Shown here one piece after another: positions 32,701 through 40,490 of a DNA stretch of 48,409 nt. Each line of letters opens with the position of its first letter. The first letter of the stretch is position 1. The DNA is from Candidatus Saccharibacteria bacterium UBA1103 (GTDB lineage: Bacteria > Patescibacteriota > Saccharimonadia > Saccharimonadales > Saccharimonadaceae). The notes under the pieces are model-generated. The model ran no database searches and was not told the origin of the DNA. It was given only the letters and a program-made list of their open reading frames with translations. The position numbers and the translations under genes are program-made. Where the stretch lies: contig DCBQ01000003.1 of assembly GCA_002313515.1 (NCBI GenBank), positions 1-48,409 of the forward strand, in the 5' to 3' direction.

Positions 32701-33918
32701 GTGACAAAAATATTATTAGTCGAAGACGACAAAAGTCTACGCGAAATCTACGGTGTCAGGTTAATAGCGGAAGGATACAACGTAGTTTCCGCTGAGGATG
32801 GCGAGAAGGCCTTAGCTGTTGCCATCAGCGAGCGGCCAGATTTAATAATATCAGACGTAATGATGCCCAAGATCAGTGGCTTTGAAATGCTTGATCTACT
32901 TCGCGGGAATGAATCAACCAAAAACGTTAAGGTTATTATGCTAACCGCCCTGAGCAGCGAGCAGCAGCGCGAACGCGGGGAACGGCTTGGCGCCGACCGT
33001 TATCTGGTCAAGTCGCAAGTAGGCATCGAGGATATTGTTCGCACCGTACATGAAGTTCTTGGCGATCAGCAGGGCGTTCGTACGCTATCTCAGATTGAAG
33101 AATCGGCTCGTGCCGCTAATCTTGCACAGCACAGTGCCAGTCAAGCCAATGCTCAATCAAACGGTTATTCTACTCAACCGTCAGTCAGTAGCAGTACGAA
33201 TATAGTTAACCAGAATGATTACACAATGCCCTCAGCCGGGCAGTCTGCCTACAATCCACTAGCCGCTACTGCACCAGCTAGCGTAGCTGGACAGCCTGCG
33301 CCACAAATGCCTGCTCAGCCTATGAATATTCCCACGTATTCAAACCAACCACCAGTACAAACCGCCAGCTATGGTGCTGCCATGCAGGCTGCAGTTGCGG
33401 CAGCTGAGCAGCTAAACGCTTTCTCAAATCCTAACGAGCTAAACTCGCAAAACCGGCCGCAGATTACCACCGATGGAGTCAACACCACGCGTGCCGCTCA
33501 GTCGACTGCCAATATTTCGTCGCAATCTTTGGCTAACGGTGCTAGCAGTTATACATTGCCGCAGGTCCAAGTACCGCAGCTCTCTCAGACTGCGCAGCCG
33601 CAAAATAGCTTTAATCAAACGGCTAACCAACCCGCCACTGCACAATCAGTATGGACAACGACACAGAGCCAACAGCCAAGCTCAGCGTACCAAACCAGCT
33701 CATATCAGCCGAATGGGGGCCTTTCTGATAGTGGCGCACCTACCGATGCCCATGCAAGAGCCGTCTCCAATTATCAACCCAATGTGCCACTTGGCGAGCG
33801 CGTTATTCAGCCACCTGCTGAAGGCTCATCAATTGGTAGCCCCAAAATTGACATCAATGCCTTGCTAAGTGAACAGCCCGCAGCTGGATCGTCTACCAAT
33901 CCAATGTTCCCTAGCTAA
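32701..33918 (+). CDS. Response regulator with a long Q/N/A/S/P-rich tail
   Basis: A 405-residue protein. Residues 1-120 form a receiver domain: ILLVEDDKSLREIY (acidic pair), the phospho-acceptor in DLIISDVMMPKISG, LTALS and VKSQ. From about residue 130 to the end, some 270 residues are low-complexity, rich in Gln, Asn, Ala, Ser, Thr and Pro (AQHSASQANAQSNG, PAPQMPAQPMN, TTQSQQPSSAYQTSS), without any recognised fold, and are very likely disordered. There is no DNA-binding domain. It could act as a scaffold, a condensate-forming protein or a motility or polarity regulator. Gene ends at the terminator at 33941. The start codon is GTG. Confidence 0.85.
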   Translation: MTKILLVEDDKSLREIYGVRLIAEGYNVVSAEDGEKALAVAISERPDLIISDVMMPKISGFEMLDLLRGNESTKNVKVIMLTALSSEQQRERGERLGADRYLVKSQVGIEDIVRTVHEVLGDQQGVRTLSQIEESARAANLAQHSASQANAQSNGYSTQPSVSSSTNIVNQNDYTMPSAGQSAYNPLAATAPASVAGQPAPQMPAQPMNIPTYSNQPPVQTASYGAAMQAAVAAAEQLNAFSNPNELNSQNRPQITTDGVNTTRAAQSTANISSQSLANGASSYTLPQVQVPQLSQTAQPQNSFNQTANQPATAQSVWTTTQSQQPSSAYQTSSYQPNGGLSDSGAPTDAHARAVSNYQPNVPLGERVIQPPAEGSSIGSPKIDINALLSEQPAAGSSTNPMFPS

Positions 33919-33940
33919 TTATTTCAACTAAAGATTTAAT

Positions 33941-33973
33941 TATAGCAGCCTGTGATATAGCTGCTATATTTTT
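33941..33973 (+). terminator. Terminator of the sensor block
   Basis: Nine-base stem TATAGCAGC / GCTGCTATA around a ten-base loop, followed by TTTTT. It lies 22 bases after the response regulator stop codon. Confidence 0.75.
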
Positions 33974-34088
33974 ATCCATACTCGTACCATAACAACAAGA
34001 ACATTTTAAGCGCGTGCCACAGCACATCTAGCAACCAAACAGGTAATCCCCTATATCAACCATTAATTTCTCTTTCTCTATTGCGTCC

Positions 34089-34118
34089 AAAAAATCCGCC
34101 ATCTATTGATGACGGATT
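34089..34118 (-). terminator. Terminator of the S10-spc cluster (after rplO)
   Basis: On the minus strand the stem AATCCG-T-CATC / GATG-G-CGGATT (one mismatch, loop of four) is followed by TTTTTTGG. It ends the minus-strand ribosomal cluster facing the terminator at 33941. The 240-base gap between the two clusters holds nothing else that I can recognise. Confidence 0.7.
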
Positions 34119-34158
34119 CGAGAGCGGTCAGTAATTGCTCTAGTTGTTTTAACTGCAA

Positions 34159-34626
34159 CTACTCTTCGGTCTTAGTGGAAACCGGTAGCGGTACGGACGT
34201 AGCCTCAAAGCTACCACCGTTCTTAGCTAGCGCTTCGCGCACTGAGGCACTCATAGCCGCAACCTTAACGGTTGCCTTGCTGGTAACATTACCACGAGCA
34301 ATCACCTTGACGGCGTTGAATGGGGTGTTGATTAGACCAGCCTCAAACAGCACATTGTTGTCGATCACGGCGGCCTTTAGATCATTTAGCTGATCGGCAT
34401 AAACCACTTGAGCTGGAACACGCTTGCTCTTAAAGCCCTTCTGCTTCGGCAGCTGGCGCATCTTGCTGCGGGCACCGGTGTTAATCTGAATGACCTTAGC
34501 CTTACCAGTACGAGCCTTCTGACCCTTAGTACCGCGGCCAGCGGTCTTACCGTAGCCACTGCTTATACCGCGACCAACACGCTTGCGATCTGGAGTAGTA
34601 GTAGCCTGTAGTTCGTTGTACTTCAT
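34159..34626 (-). CDS. rplO: 50S ribosomal protein L15
   Basis: 155 residues with KRVGRGISSGYGKTAGRGTKGQKAR near the N-terminus and KQKGFKSKR, the extended arm that enters the large subunit, then a compact C-terminal domain. The start codon overlaps the rpsE stop directly, leaving no room for rpmD (L30), which sits here in most other bacteria. It is the last gene of the cluster. Confidence 0.96.
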   Translation of the reverse strand: MKYNELQATTTPDRKRVGRGISSGYGKTAGRGTKGQKARTGKAKVIQINTGARSKMRQLPKQKGFKSKRVPAQVVYADQLNDLKAAVIDNNVLFEAGLINTPFNAVKVIARGNVTSKATVKVAAMSASVREALAKNGGSFEATSVPLPVSTKTEE

Positions 34627-35294
34627 TACTTATCCTCCTTCTTGCTAGCTTTAGCGTTAACCCACTCAGCCTTTGGCTTTAGCGATTCTAGCGCTTTAAT
34701 GGTCGTATAGGCCACGTTAACCTTATTAGTCGAGCCAATTGACTTGCTAATTAGGTTCTTGATGCTGGTTACACCGACGATAGTACGAACAACACCACCG
34801 GCGATAATACCAGTACCAGGTGCAGCTGGCTTCAATAGGACGCGGCTAGCACCAAACTTTAGCTCTACCTCATGTGGAATAGTATCGCCCTCGATCGGCA
34901 CAGTAATCATCGACTTCTTAGCTACGTTGGTAGCCTTCTCGATGGCCTGTTGTACATCGCGACCCTTTGATACGCCAACACCTACACGATTCTTGCGGTC
35001 ACCAACCACGACTAGCGCCTTAAAGCGCAGGCGACGACCACCCTTGACGGTACGTGACACGCGATCAATCGATACAGTCTGCTCGTCAAACATCTTTTCC
35101 TCAGCGCTGCGATCGTTACGACGACCACGACCACCGCGACGATCACGACGATCGCCACGACCACGACGGTCACCACGAGCGTTCATGTTGTCGCTAGAAA
35201 AGTTGTTAGAAGAACCAAACTTACGACGTGGAGCTTCTCCGTTCTTGGCAGCAGCTGGAGCGTCATTTGTCATTGCTTTATTCTCCTCACTCAT
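34626..35294 (-). CDS. rpsE: 30S ribosomal protein S5 with a long RG-rich N-terminal extension
   Basis: 222 residues compared with the usual 165-175. Residues from about 70 on are standard S5 (VKGGRRLRFKALVVVGD, VGVGVSKGRDVQQAI, APGTGIIAGGVVRTIVGV). The first 65 or so residues are a disordered basic stretch (MNARGDRRGRGDRRDRRGGR), similar to an RGG RNA-binding tail. This extension is not part of the normal fold. S5 controls decoding fidelity near the mRNA entry site, so the tail could contact mRNA or rRNA. Confidence 0.95.
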   Translation of the reverse strand: MSEENKAMTNDAPAAAKNGEAPRRKFGSSNNFSSDNMNARGDRRGRGDRRDRRGGRGRRNDRSAEEKMFDEQTVSIDRVSRTVKGGRRLRFKALVVVGDRKNRVGVGVSKGRDVQQAIEKATNVAKKSMITVPIEGDTIPHEVELKFGASRVLLKPAAPGTGIIAGGVVRTIVGVTSIKNLISKSIGSTNKVNVAYTTIKALESLKPKAEWVNAKASKKEDK

Positions 35295-35635
35295 TAGAAC
35301 TTCAATCCTTTCTCGCGGGCAGCGTTAGCTAGTGCGTGCAAGCGACCAGCATAGGCACGACCGTTGCGATCAAAGACTACCGACTCAATCTTGGCCTTCT
35401 TGGCAGCCTCGGCAATCTCGGCGCCAATCTTGGCAGCCTTCTCGCTCAGTGAGCCTTTATAGTCACCCTTGATGGTGCTAGCGGACACTAACGTCTTACC
35501 AGCCTGATCATCAATTAACTGGGCTGACACGTTCTTGTTTGAGATAAATACGCTTAGGCGTGGGCGCTCAGCAGTACCGCTGACCTTAGCGCGAACGCGA
35601 TTCTTGCGTAGTGCTAAATTACTTAGACCAGCCAT
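35294..35635 (-). CDS. rplR: 50S ribosomal protein L18
   Basis: 113 residues with VRAKVSGTAERPRLSVFISNKNVSAQLIDDQAGKTLVSAST and the C-terminal VVFDRNGRAYAGRLHALANAAREKGL. It binds 5S rRNA. The start codon overlaps the rplF stop and its stop overlaps the rpsE start. Confidence 0.96.
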   Translation of the reverse strand: MAGLSNLALRKNRVRAKVSGTAERPRLSVFISNKNVSAQLIDDQAGKTLVSASTIKGDYKGSLSEKAAKIGAEIAEAAKKAKIESVVFDRNGRAYAGRLHALANAAREKGLKF

Positions 35636-36171
35636 TACTTACCTGCCTTTCCTGCCTTGCGGATAATTACCTCATCGGCATACTTAATGCCCTTGCCCTT
35701 GTATGGTTCAGGCTTCTTTAGTGCGCGGATTTCCGCCGCGGTCTGACCGACCTTTTGCTTGTCGATGCCACTAACAGTGATTTCCATCTTGTTGACACCT
35801 AGGGTAATGCCCTCTGGTGCATGATAGTTCACTGGATGCGAGAAGCCAAGCGCCATCTCAATATCCTGTGGACCCTTGCTAGCTAGACGGAAGCCAACAC
35901 CGTTAATCTGTAGCTTCTTCTCATAGCCCTTGGTTACACCCTCAACCATATTGTTTAGTAGGGCGCGCATTAGGCCATGCTGACTTTTAGCGATTTTCTC
36001 GTCGCTATGGCGAGTAACGATGATCTCGTTACCTTCAACCTTTACGTCGGTTTCCGGCAGGGTGAACTGACGAAGCTCACCCTTAGGACCCTTGACGGTA
36101 ATGAAATCAGGATCAACCGTGATTGTCACACCAGTTGGTATAGCAATTGGTAGTTTTCCGATTCGACTCAT
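35635..36171 (-). CDS. rplF: 50S ribosomal protein L6
   Basis: 178 residues starting MSRIGKLPIAIPTGVTITVD, with VKGPKGEL, KSQHGLMRALLNNMVEGVTKGYEKKL and the C-terminal RALKKPEPYKGKGIKYADEVI typical of L6. It helps form the factor-binding site of the large subunit. It is 32 bases after rpsH. Confidence 0.96.
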   Translation of the reverse strand: MSRIGKLPIAIPTGVTITVDPDFITVKGPKGELRQFTLPETDVKVEGNEIIVTRHSDEKIAKSQHGLMRALLNNMVEGVTKGYEKKLQINGVGFRLASKGPQDIEMALGFSHPVNYHAPEGITLGVNKMEITVSGIDKQKVGQTAAEIRALKKPEPYKGKGIKYADEVIIRKAGKAGK

Positions 36172-36203
36172 ATCCTTCCTTTCCTAATTTATTATCTGTC
36201 CTA

Positions 36204-36605
36204 TTAGTATACCTTACAGATTAGCTCACCGCCAAGTTTATTCTTGATGGCCTCGCGACCCGACATAACACCCTTAGAGGTTGATACCACCATGATGCCA
36301 CGACCCGAGGCGACGCGCGGGATCTCGTCATACTTTGCGTAGACGCGGCGACCTGGCTTTGATACACGGTCAATCTCGGTAATGGTAGCGTTCTCGCCCT
36401 CTTTGTTGATTAATACAACTAGAGTATCGCGGGGGCTACCCTTCTCGATTTTGACATCAGCTAGGTAACCATTCTGTTTTAGTACGTCCGCCACCACCTT
36501 CTTCATCTTGCTGGTTGGGACACGAACTTCGTTCTTGCCGACTTTGATTGCATTGCGGATGCGGGTTAGCAAATCGGCGATTGGATCTGAACTTTGTAAA
36601 CTCAT
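36204..36605 (-). CDS. rpsH: 30S ribosomal protein S8
   Basis: 133 residues: SDPIADLLTRIRNAIKVGKNEVRVPTSKMKKVVADVLKQNGYL at the N-terminus and the diagnostic GRGIMVVSTSKGVMSGREA at the C-terminus. S8 binds the centre of 16S rRNA. It is 18 bases after rpsN. In E. coli it represses the spc operon; no such site was looked for successfully here. Confidence 0.96.
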   Translation of the reverse strand: MSLQSSDPIADLLTRIRNAIKVGKNEVRVPTSKMKKVVADVLKQNGYLADVKIEKGSPRDTLVVLINKEGENATITEIDRVSKPGRRVYAKYDEIPRVASGRGIMVVSTSKGVMSGREAIKNKLGGELICKVY

Positions 36606-36623
36606 ATTTCTATATCCTTTCCT

Positions 36624-36893
36624 TTACCAACTTGCCTTTGTTACACCTGGGATCTCGCCTTTAGACGCATGCTCACGGAAGCTGATACGACTTAGACCGA
36701 ACTTGCGCATGTAGGCATGAGGTCGACCAGTTTCGTTGCAGCGGTTCTTCTGGCGGGTTGGACTACTGTTGCGTGGAAGCTTCTGTAGACCCTCGTTATC
36801 ACCAGCTGCCTTTAGTGCTTCGCGCTTAGCCGCATACTTGGCAATCAATTTGGCGCGCTTAGCATCACGAGCTAGAGCTGATTTCTTAGCCAT
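36624..36893 (-). CDS. rpsN: 30S ribosomal protein S14, zinc-free long form
   Basis: 89 residues: MAKKSALARDAKRAKLIAKY, KLPRNSSPTRQKNRCNETGRPHAYMRKFGLSRISFRE and GEIPGVTKASW. The only cysteine is in NRCNETG, so it lacks the CxxC...CxxC zinc ribbon of the short S14 and is the C-minus form. It overlaps the rplE stop by one base. Confidence 0.95.
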   Translation of the reverse strand: MAKKSALARDAKRAKLIAKYAAKREALKAAGDNEGLQKLPRNSSPTRQKNRCNETGRPHAYMRKFGLSRISFREHASKGEIPGVTKASW

Positions 36894-37468
36894 TATTTAA
36901 CCTCCTTTTCAAACGGAAAACCGAACTTCTTTAGCAGGGCTTTAGACTGCTCAGGATCACTATTTGCAATCGTGAACGTTACCTGTAGGCCGTGCAGAGT
37001 CGAGGTTTCCTCGAACGTCAGTTCCGGGAAGATCGACTGTTCGCGAATACCCAAGCTGTAGTTACCTTGGCGATCAAACGCCTTAGCACTTACACCGTGG
37101 AAGTCGCGGATACGCGGCATAGCCACGTTGATCAGACGATCCATGAATTCCCACATACGATCACCGCGTAGGGTTACCTGGTAGCCGATTGGTTGACCCA
37201 TACCCTTGCGGATTTTAAAGGTCGCGATTGATTTCTTAGCCAAGCGAGCTACTGGTTTCTGACCAGTAATCTTGGTTAAGGTGTTCAGCACTACTTCCTG
37301 GAAGTGCTTGTCGTGCTGGTTGCGACCAGTACCACTACTAACCACAATCTTGACTAGCTTTGGTACGTTGTTAATGTTATCGATGCCAAGCTCTTTCTCT
37401 AGCTCGGGCACAAACTTCTGCTTGTACTCGGTCTTTAGGCGAGGCGCGTAAGCCTTAGTATCAGTCAT
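36893..37468 (-). CDS. rplE: 50S ribosomal protein L5
   Basis: 191 residues with NVPKLVKIVVSSGTGRNQ, the LTKITGQKPVARLAKKSIATFKIRKGMGQPIGYQVTLRG block and the C-terminal FGFPFEKEVK. It binds 5S rRNA and contacts S13. Start and stop codons overlap the neighbours rplX and rpsN. Confidence 0.96.
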   Translation of the reverse strand: MTDTKAYAPRLKTEYKQKFVPELEKELGIDNINNVPKLVKIVVSSGTGRNQHDKHFQEVVLNTLTKITGQKPVARLAKKSIATFKIRKGMGQPIGYQVTLRGDRMWEFMDRLINVAMPRIRDFHGVSAKAFDRQGNYSLGIREQSIFPELTFEETSTLHGLQVTFTIANSDPEQSKALLKKFGFPFEKEVK

Positions 37469-37767
37469 TACTTAACCTCCTTATTAGTTAGCTTAGCAAC
37501 ACGCACTTTCTTGTCGTCCTTTACCTGATAGGCCACCTTGGTGGTCTTGTCCTTATCAACGACTAGCGCAACGTTTGAAATATTAACTGGTAGCTGGATA
37601 TCACGCTTACCACCCTGATTATACTGGGTTGCGCGGTAGTGGCGCTCAATCTCGCGGATTCCTTTTAGATAAACCTTATCACCGTCAACTCGAGTTACCT
37701 CAGTAACCTCGCCCTTGTGGGCACCAGCTAAGATTTTGACGGTATCACCTTTAACGATTCGTTTCAT
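37468..37767 (-). CDS. rplX: 50S ribosomal protein L24
   Basis: 99 residues. The KOW motif KGDTVKILAGAHKGEVTEVTRVDGDKVYLKG begins at residue 5 and the middle has the conserved QGGKRDIQLPVNISNVALV. It is one of the first proteins to bind 23S rRNA. Its start overlaps the rplN stop. Confidence 0.95.
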   Translation of the reverse strand: MKRIVKGDTVKILAGAHKGEVTEVTRVDGDKVYLKGIREIERHYRATQYNQGGKRDIQLPVNISNVALVVDKDKTTKVAYQVKDDKKVRVAKLTNKEVK

Positions 37768-38135
37768 TATAGTACCTCCGGTGCTAGGGACACGATCTTG
37801 GCGTAGCCATAATCACGTAGTTCGCGTGGGATTGGACCAAATACACGAGTCGCCTTTGGTGTCTTATCTGGGTTAATTAATACAACAGCATTGTCGTCGA
37901 ACTTGATCGTCGAACCGTCCTGGCGGCGAATCTGCTCACGCGTACGGACAACAACACACTTTACAACCGACTTTCGCTTCGTGTTACCGTGCGGATCAGC
38001 CACCTTTACGCTAGCAGTGATTACATCACCGACACGAGCATAACGGCGCCTGGTAGCACCTAGGACACGAATACACTGGACCTCTTTGGCACCACTGTTG
38101 TCGGCAACCTTTAGACGGGTTTCCTGTTGGATCAT
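37767..38135 (-). CDS. rplN: 50S ribosomal protein L14
   Basis: 122 residues, the usual length, starting MIQQETRLKVADNSGAKEVQ with IRVLGATRRRYARVGDVI, FDDNAVVLIN and RVFGPIPRELRDYGYAKIVSLAPEVL, all diagnostic of L14. It forms part of the inter-subunit bridge and the factor-binding region. Confidence 0.97.
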   Translation of the reverse strand: MIQQETRLKVADNSGAKEVQCIRVLGATRRRYARVGDVITASVKVADPHGNTKRKSVVKCVVVRTREQIRRQDGSTIKFDDNAVVLINPDKTPKATRVFGPIPRELRDYGYAKIVSLAPEVL

Positions 38136-38476
38136 TATTCGTTCTCCTTATTATCCTCAGTTTCGGCCTTGACGCCCTCAGCGGCTTCGTCAAGTTCTTC
38201 CTCAACTTCGCTCTTCTTTAATTCAAGCTTCTCACGACCGCGCTCGGTGATCTCCTTGAGCTCCCAAACGACAGTCTTTGAAAACGGCTTGTGTTCCTCG
38301 ATGACAACCTTGTCACCGATTTTTGCGTCGTTATTCTCGTCATGAGCATGGAACTTACGGCTAGTGGTAAACTTCTTACCATACAGCGGATGAGTTTCAC
38401 GAATCGTACGAGTTACGACGACAGTCTTATCGCCAGCCTTACTGGTAACGACACCGGTAATTACGCGCTTACTCAT
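38135..38476 (-). CDS. rpsQ: 30S ribosomal protein S17 with an acidic C-terminal tail
   Basis: 113 residues against a usual 80-90. The core has ITGVVTSKAGDKTVVVTRTIRETHPLYGK, KFHAHDENNDAKIGDKVVIEEHKPFSKTVVWEL. After about residue 82 an acidic tail of some 30 residues follows (KSEVEEELDEAAEGVKAETE). The first codons overlap the rpmC stop by four bases. Confidence 0.94.
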   Translation of the reverse strand: MSKRVITGVVTSKAGDKTVVVTRTIRETHPLYGKKFTTSRKFHAHDENNDAKIGDKVVIEEHKPFSKTVVWELKEITERGREKLELKKSEVEEELDEAAEGVKAETEDNKENE

Positions 38477-38769
38477 TTCGCCTCCTCTTCATTCTGCTTT
38501 TCTGTCATAACGGCGTGGATACGGGCAATCTTAGTCTTCATGTTCTTAATGACGTGGGTTGCCGGCAGTTCATTAGTCTTTAGCATCTTCTGAGCCTTCT
38601 TTAGATCAGCCTTGGCTTCAATCAGAGCGCTATTTAGATCAGCGACAGTCATGGCGCGTAGATCCTTCAGTAGCTCTGCTGTAGCTTTAGCTGCCTTCTT
38701 AGCATCATGCTTGACCTCAGCCTTTTTGATAGCCTTGGTTACCTTGGTAGCAGTCTTCTTCTCAGCCAT
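38473..38769 (-). CDS. rpmC: 50S ribosomal protein L29 with an N-terminal extension
   Basis: 98 residues against a usual 63-70. The L29 helical pair is residues 32-95 (LLKDLRAMTVADLNSALIEAKADLKK and NMKTKIARIHAVMTEKQ). The first 31 residues are Lys/Ala/Thr-rich and probably unstructured. It sits at the polypeptide exit near L23. It has the normal place between rplP and rpsQ. Confidence 0.9.
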   Translation of the reverse strand: MAEKKTATKVTKAIKKAEVKHDAKKAAKATAELLKDLRAMTVADLNSALIEAKADLKKAQKMLKTNELPATHVIKNMKTKIARIHAVMTEKQNEEEAK

Positions 38770-38770
38770 C

Positions 38771-39190
38771 TTATGCTTCCTCCCGCTTTACAAACTTAGT
38801 CTTAACCGGTAGCTTGTACGACGCTAGGCGGAATGCCTCACGTGCTACGTCCTCAGATACGCCACCCATCTCGAATAGCATAGTACCTTGCTTGACCTTA
38901 GCCACAAAGTACTCTGGGGCACCTTTACCGCCGCCCATCTTCAGACCTAGTGCCTTCTTAGACACTGGAATCTGTGGGAAGATGCGGATCCAGACCTTAC
39001 CACCACGCTTGGTTTGACCGGTAATAGCGCGACGAGCGGCCTCGATCTGACGACTAGTTACACGCTCGTTGCCTAGGGATTGTAGTCCATACTCGCCGAA
39101 AGCGATGTAGTTACCGCGAGTAGCTACGCCGTCATTGCGACCTTTGAATGCCTTACGAAACTTAGTCTTCTTTGGTAATAGTAACGGCAT
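38771..39190 (-). CDS. rplP: 50S ribosomal protein L16
   Basis: 139 residues: MPLLLPKKTKFRKAFKGRND, ATRGNYIAFGEYGLQSLGNERVTSRQIEAARRAITGQTKRGGKVWIRIFP and KGAPEYFVAKVKQGTMLFEMGGV. L16 organises the A-site tRNA region. Length fits the family. Three bases separate it from rpsC. Confidence 0.97.
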   Translation of the reverse strand: MPLLLPKKTKFRKAFKGRNDGVATRGNYIAFGEYGLQSLGNERVTSRQIEAARRAITGQTKRGGKVWIRIFPQIPVSKKALGLKMGGGKGAPEYFVAKVKQGTMLFEMGGVSEDVAREAFRLASYKLPVKTKFVKREEA

Positions 39191-39193
39191 AAG

Positions 39194-39826
39194 CTATCTC
39201 CTTTCTCCCTTATTAATCCATACCTTTACACCAATGGTACCAGCTGGAGTCTTAGCAGTTGCTAGGTGGTAATCGATATTGGCACGAATCGTCTGTAGAG
39301 GCACTGAACCCTCGTTGAACTTCTCGCGGCGACTCATCTCGGCGCCATTCAAACGACCAGCAACCTCGACGCGCACACCCTTGGCACCAGCGGCCATCAC
39401 ATTCTGCACGGTGCTTTTAACAGCACGGCGGAAGTTGATGCGGCGCTCTAGCTGACGGGCAATGTTCTCAGCCACAATCTTAGCGGCTAGCTCTGGGCGC
39501 TTAACCTCTTCAATATTTAGGCGAATTGGCTCACCAGCAATCTTCTCTAGCTCCGCCTTCATCTCCTGTACACCAGCACCACCACGACCGATCACGACAC
39601 CAGCCTTGCTAGTCCAGACGTTAATCGTAGTCTGGTTGGCGCTGCGCTCGATTTCAATCTTGTTGATCACAGCGCGCGTTTCAAAGCGCTTCTCGATGGC
39701 ACGGCGCAGCTTGATATCAGTGGCTAGCCACTTGGCAAAGTCGCGCTTACCAGGGGCAAACCATTTGCTGGTCCAGTCCTTGGTTGCCTGTACGCGCAAG
39801 CTAATTGGATTTACTTTCTGACCCAT
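39194..39826 (-). CDS. rpsC: 30S ribosomal protein S3
   Basis: 210 residues. The N-terminus MGQKVNPISLRVQATKDWTSKWFA, the KH-domain core TSKAGVVIGRGGAGVQEMKAELEKI and the C-terminal AGRLNGAEMSRREKFNEGSVPLQTIRANIDYHLATAKTPAGTIGVKVWI match S3. It forms part of the mRNA entry tunnel and helicase. It overlaps rplV by one base. Confidence 0.97.
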   Translation of the reverse strand: MGQKVNPISLRVQATKDWTSKWFAPGKRDFAKWLATDIKLRRAIEKRFETRAVINKIEIERSANQTTINVWTSKAGVVIGRGGAGVQEMKAELEKIAGEPIRLNIEEVKRPELAAKIVAENIARQLERRINFRRAVKSTVQNVMAAGAKGVRVEVAGRLNGAEMSRREKFNEGSVPLQTIRANIDYHLATAKTPAGTIGVKVWINKGERR

Positions 39827-40230
39827 TACTTGCTCTCCTTTTCTACCTTAGCCTCTTTCTTGGCTTCGGCTTTGCGGGCAGGCTTGGCCTCACCCTTCAC
39901 GATGACTAGGACATTACTAGTCTTCTTCTGATATGGATGTGCCATACCACGGGCGACTGGGCGATAGCGCTTGATGCGTGCACCAGCAGTAACCGAAATA
40001 GTATCAATTACTAGGCTGTCAGCCTTCATGTTGTAATTGTTGATTGCGTTAGCACGTGCGCTCGAAATCAACTTGGCTAGCGGGCGGGCAGCACGCTTTG
40101 GTGTGTGCGATAGGATTACTAGCGCATCATCCACCGTGCGATTGCGAACCAAGCCAGCAACTAGTGATGTCTTGCGAGGAGTCAAGCGTAGCTCCTTTAG
40201 ATATGCTTTCGCAGTTAGTGATTCACTCAT
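39826..40230 (-). CDS. rplV: 50S ribosomal protein L22
   Basis: 134 residues: AKAYLKELRLTPRKTSLVAGLVRNRTVDDALVILSHTPKRAARPLAKLISSARANA, and the tunnel-lining hairpin with RIKRYRPVARGMAHPYQKKTSNVLVIVK. The last 20 residues are a Lys/Ala/Glu tail (KPARKAEAKKEAKVEKESK). The hairpin is complete, so no macrolide-type deletion is seen. Confidence 0.96.
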   Translation of the reverse strand: MSESLTAKAYLKELRLTPRKTSLVAGLVRNRTVDDALVILSHTPKRAARPLAKLISSARANAINNYNMKADSLVIDTISVTAGARIKRYRPVARGMAHPYQKKTSNVLVIVKGEAKPARKAEAKKEAKVEKESK

Positions 40231-40490
40231 TACTTCTTACCTCCGTGCTTACGGAACTTGCGAGTTGGGGCGAATTCACCTAGCTTGTGACCCACCATGT
40301 TCTCGGTGATCAGCACTGGCACATGTACGCGACCGTTATGCACGGCAATCGTGCGGTTCACCATTTCAGGTGTAATAACGGAAGCGCGAGCCCAAGTCTT
40401 GATCACTGTCCGATCGTCAGCCGACAGAGCAGCAATCTTCTTGGCGAGCTTGGCATCGATATATGGCCCCTTCTTTAAGCTTCTACTCAT
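40230..40490 (-). CDS. rpsS: 30S ribosomal protein S19
   Basis: 86 residues beginning MSRSLKKGPYIDAKLAKKI, with VIKTWARASVITPEMVNRTIAVHNGRVHVPVLITENMVGHKLGEFAPTRKFRKHG, matching S19. It lies in the head of the 30S subunit. Start and stop codons overlap rplB and rplV. Confidence 0.97.
   Translation of the reverse strand: MSRSLKKGPYIDAKLAKKIAALSADDRTVIKTWARASVITPEMVNRTIAVHNGRVHVPVLITENMVGHKLGEFAPTRKFRKHGGKK

Noticed and set aside
34744..35328. A 194-codon open frame on the plus strand opposite rpsE
   Set aside because: Its peptide is a run of RPPRRSRRSPRPRR-like low complexity mirroring the RG-rich rpsE extension, it has no ribosome binding site, and rpsE is unquestionable. It is a shadow.
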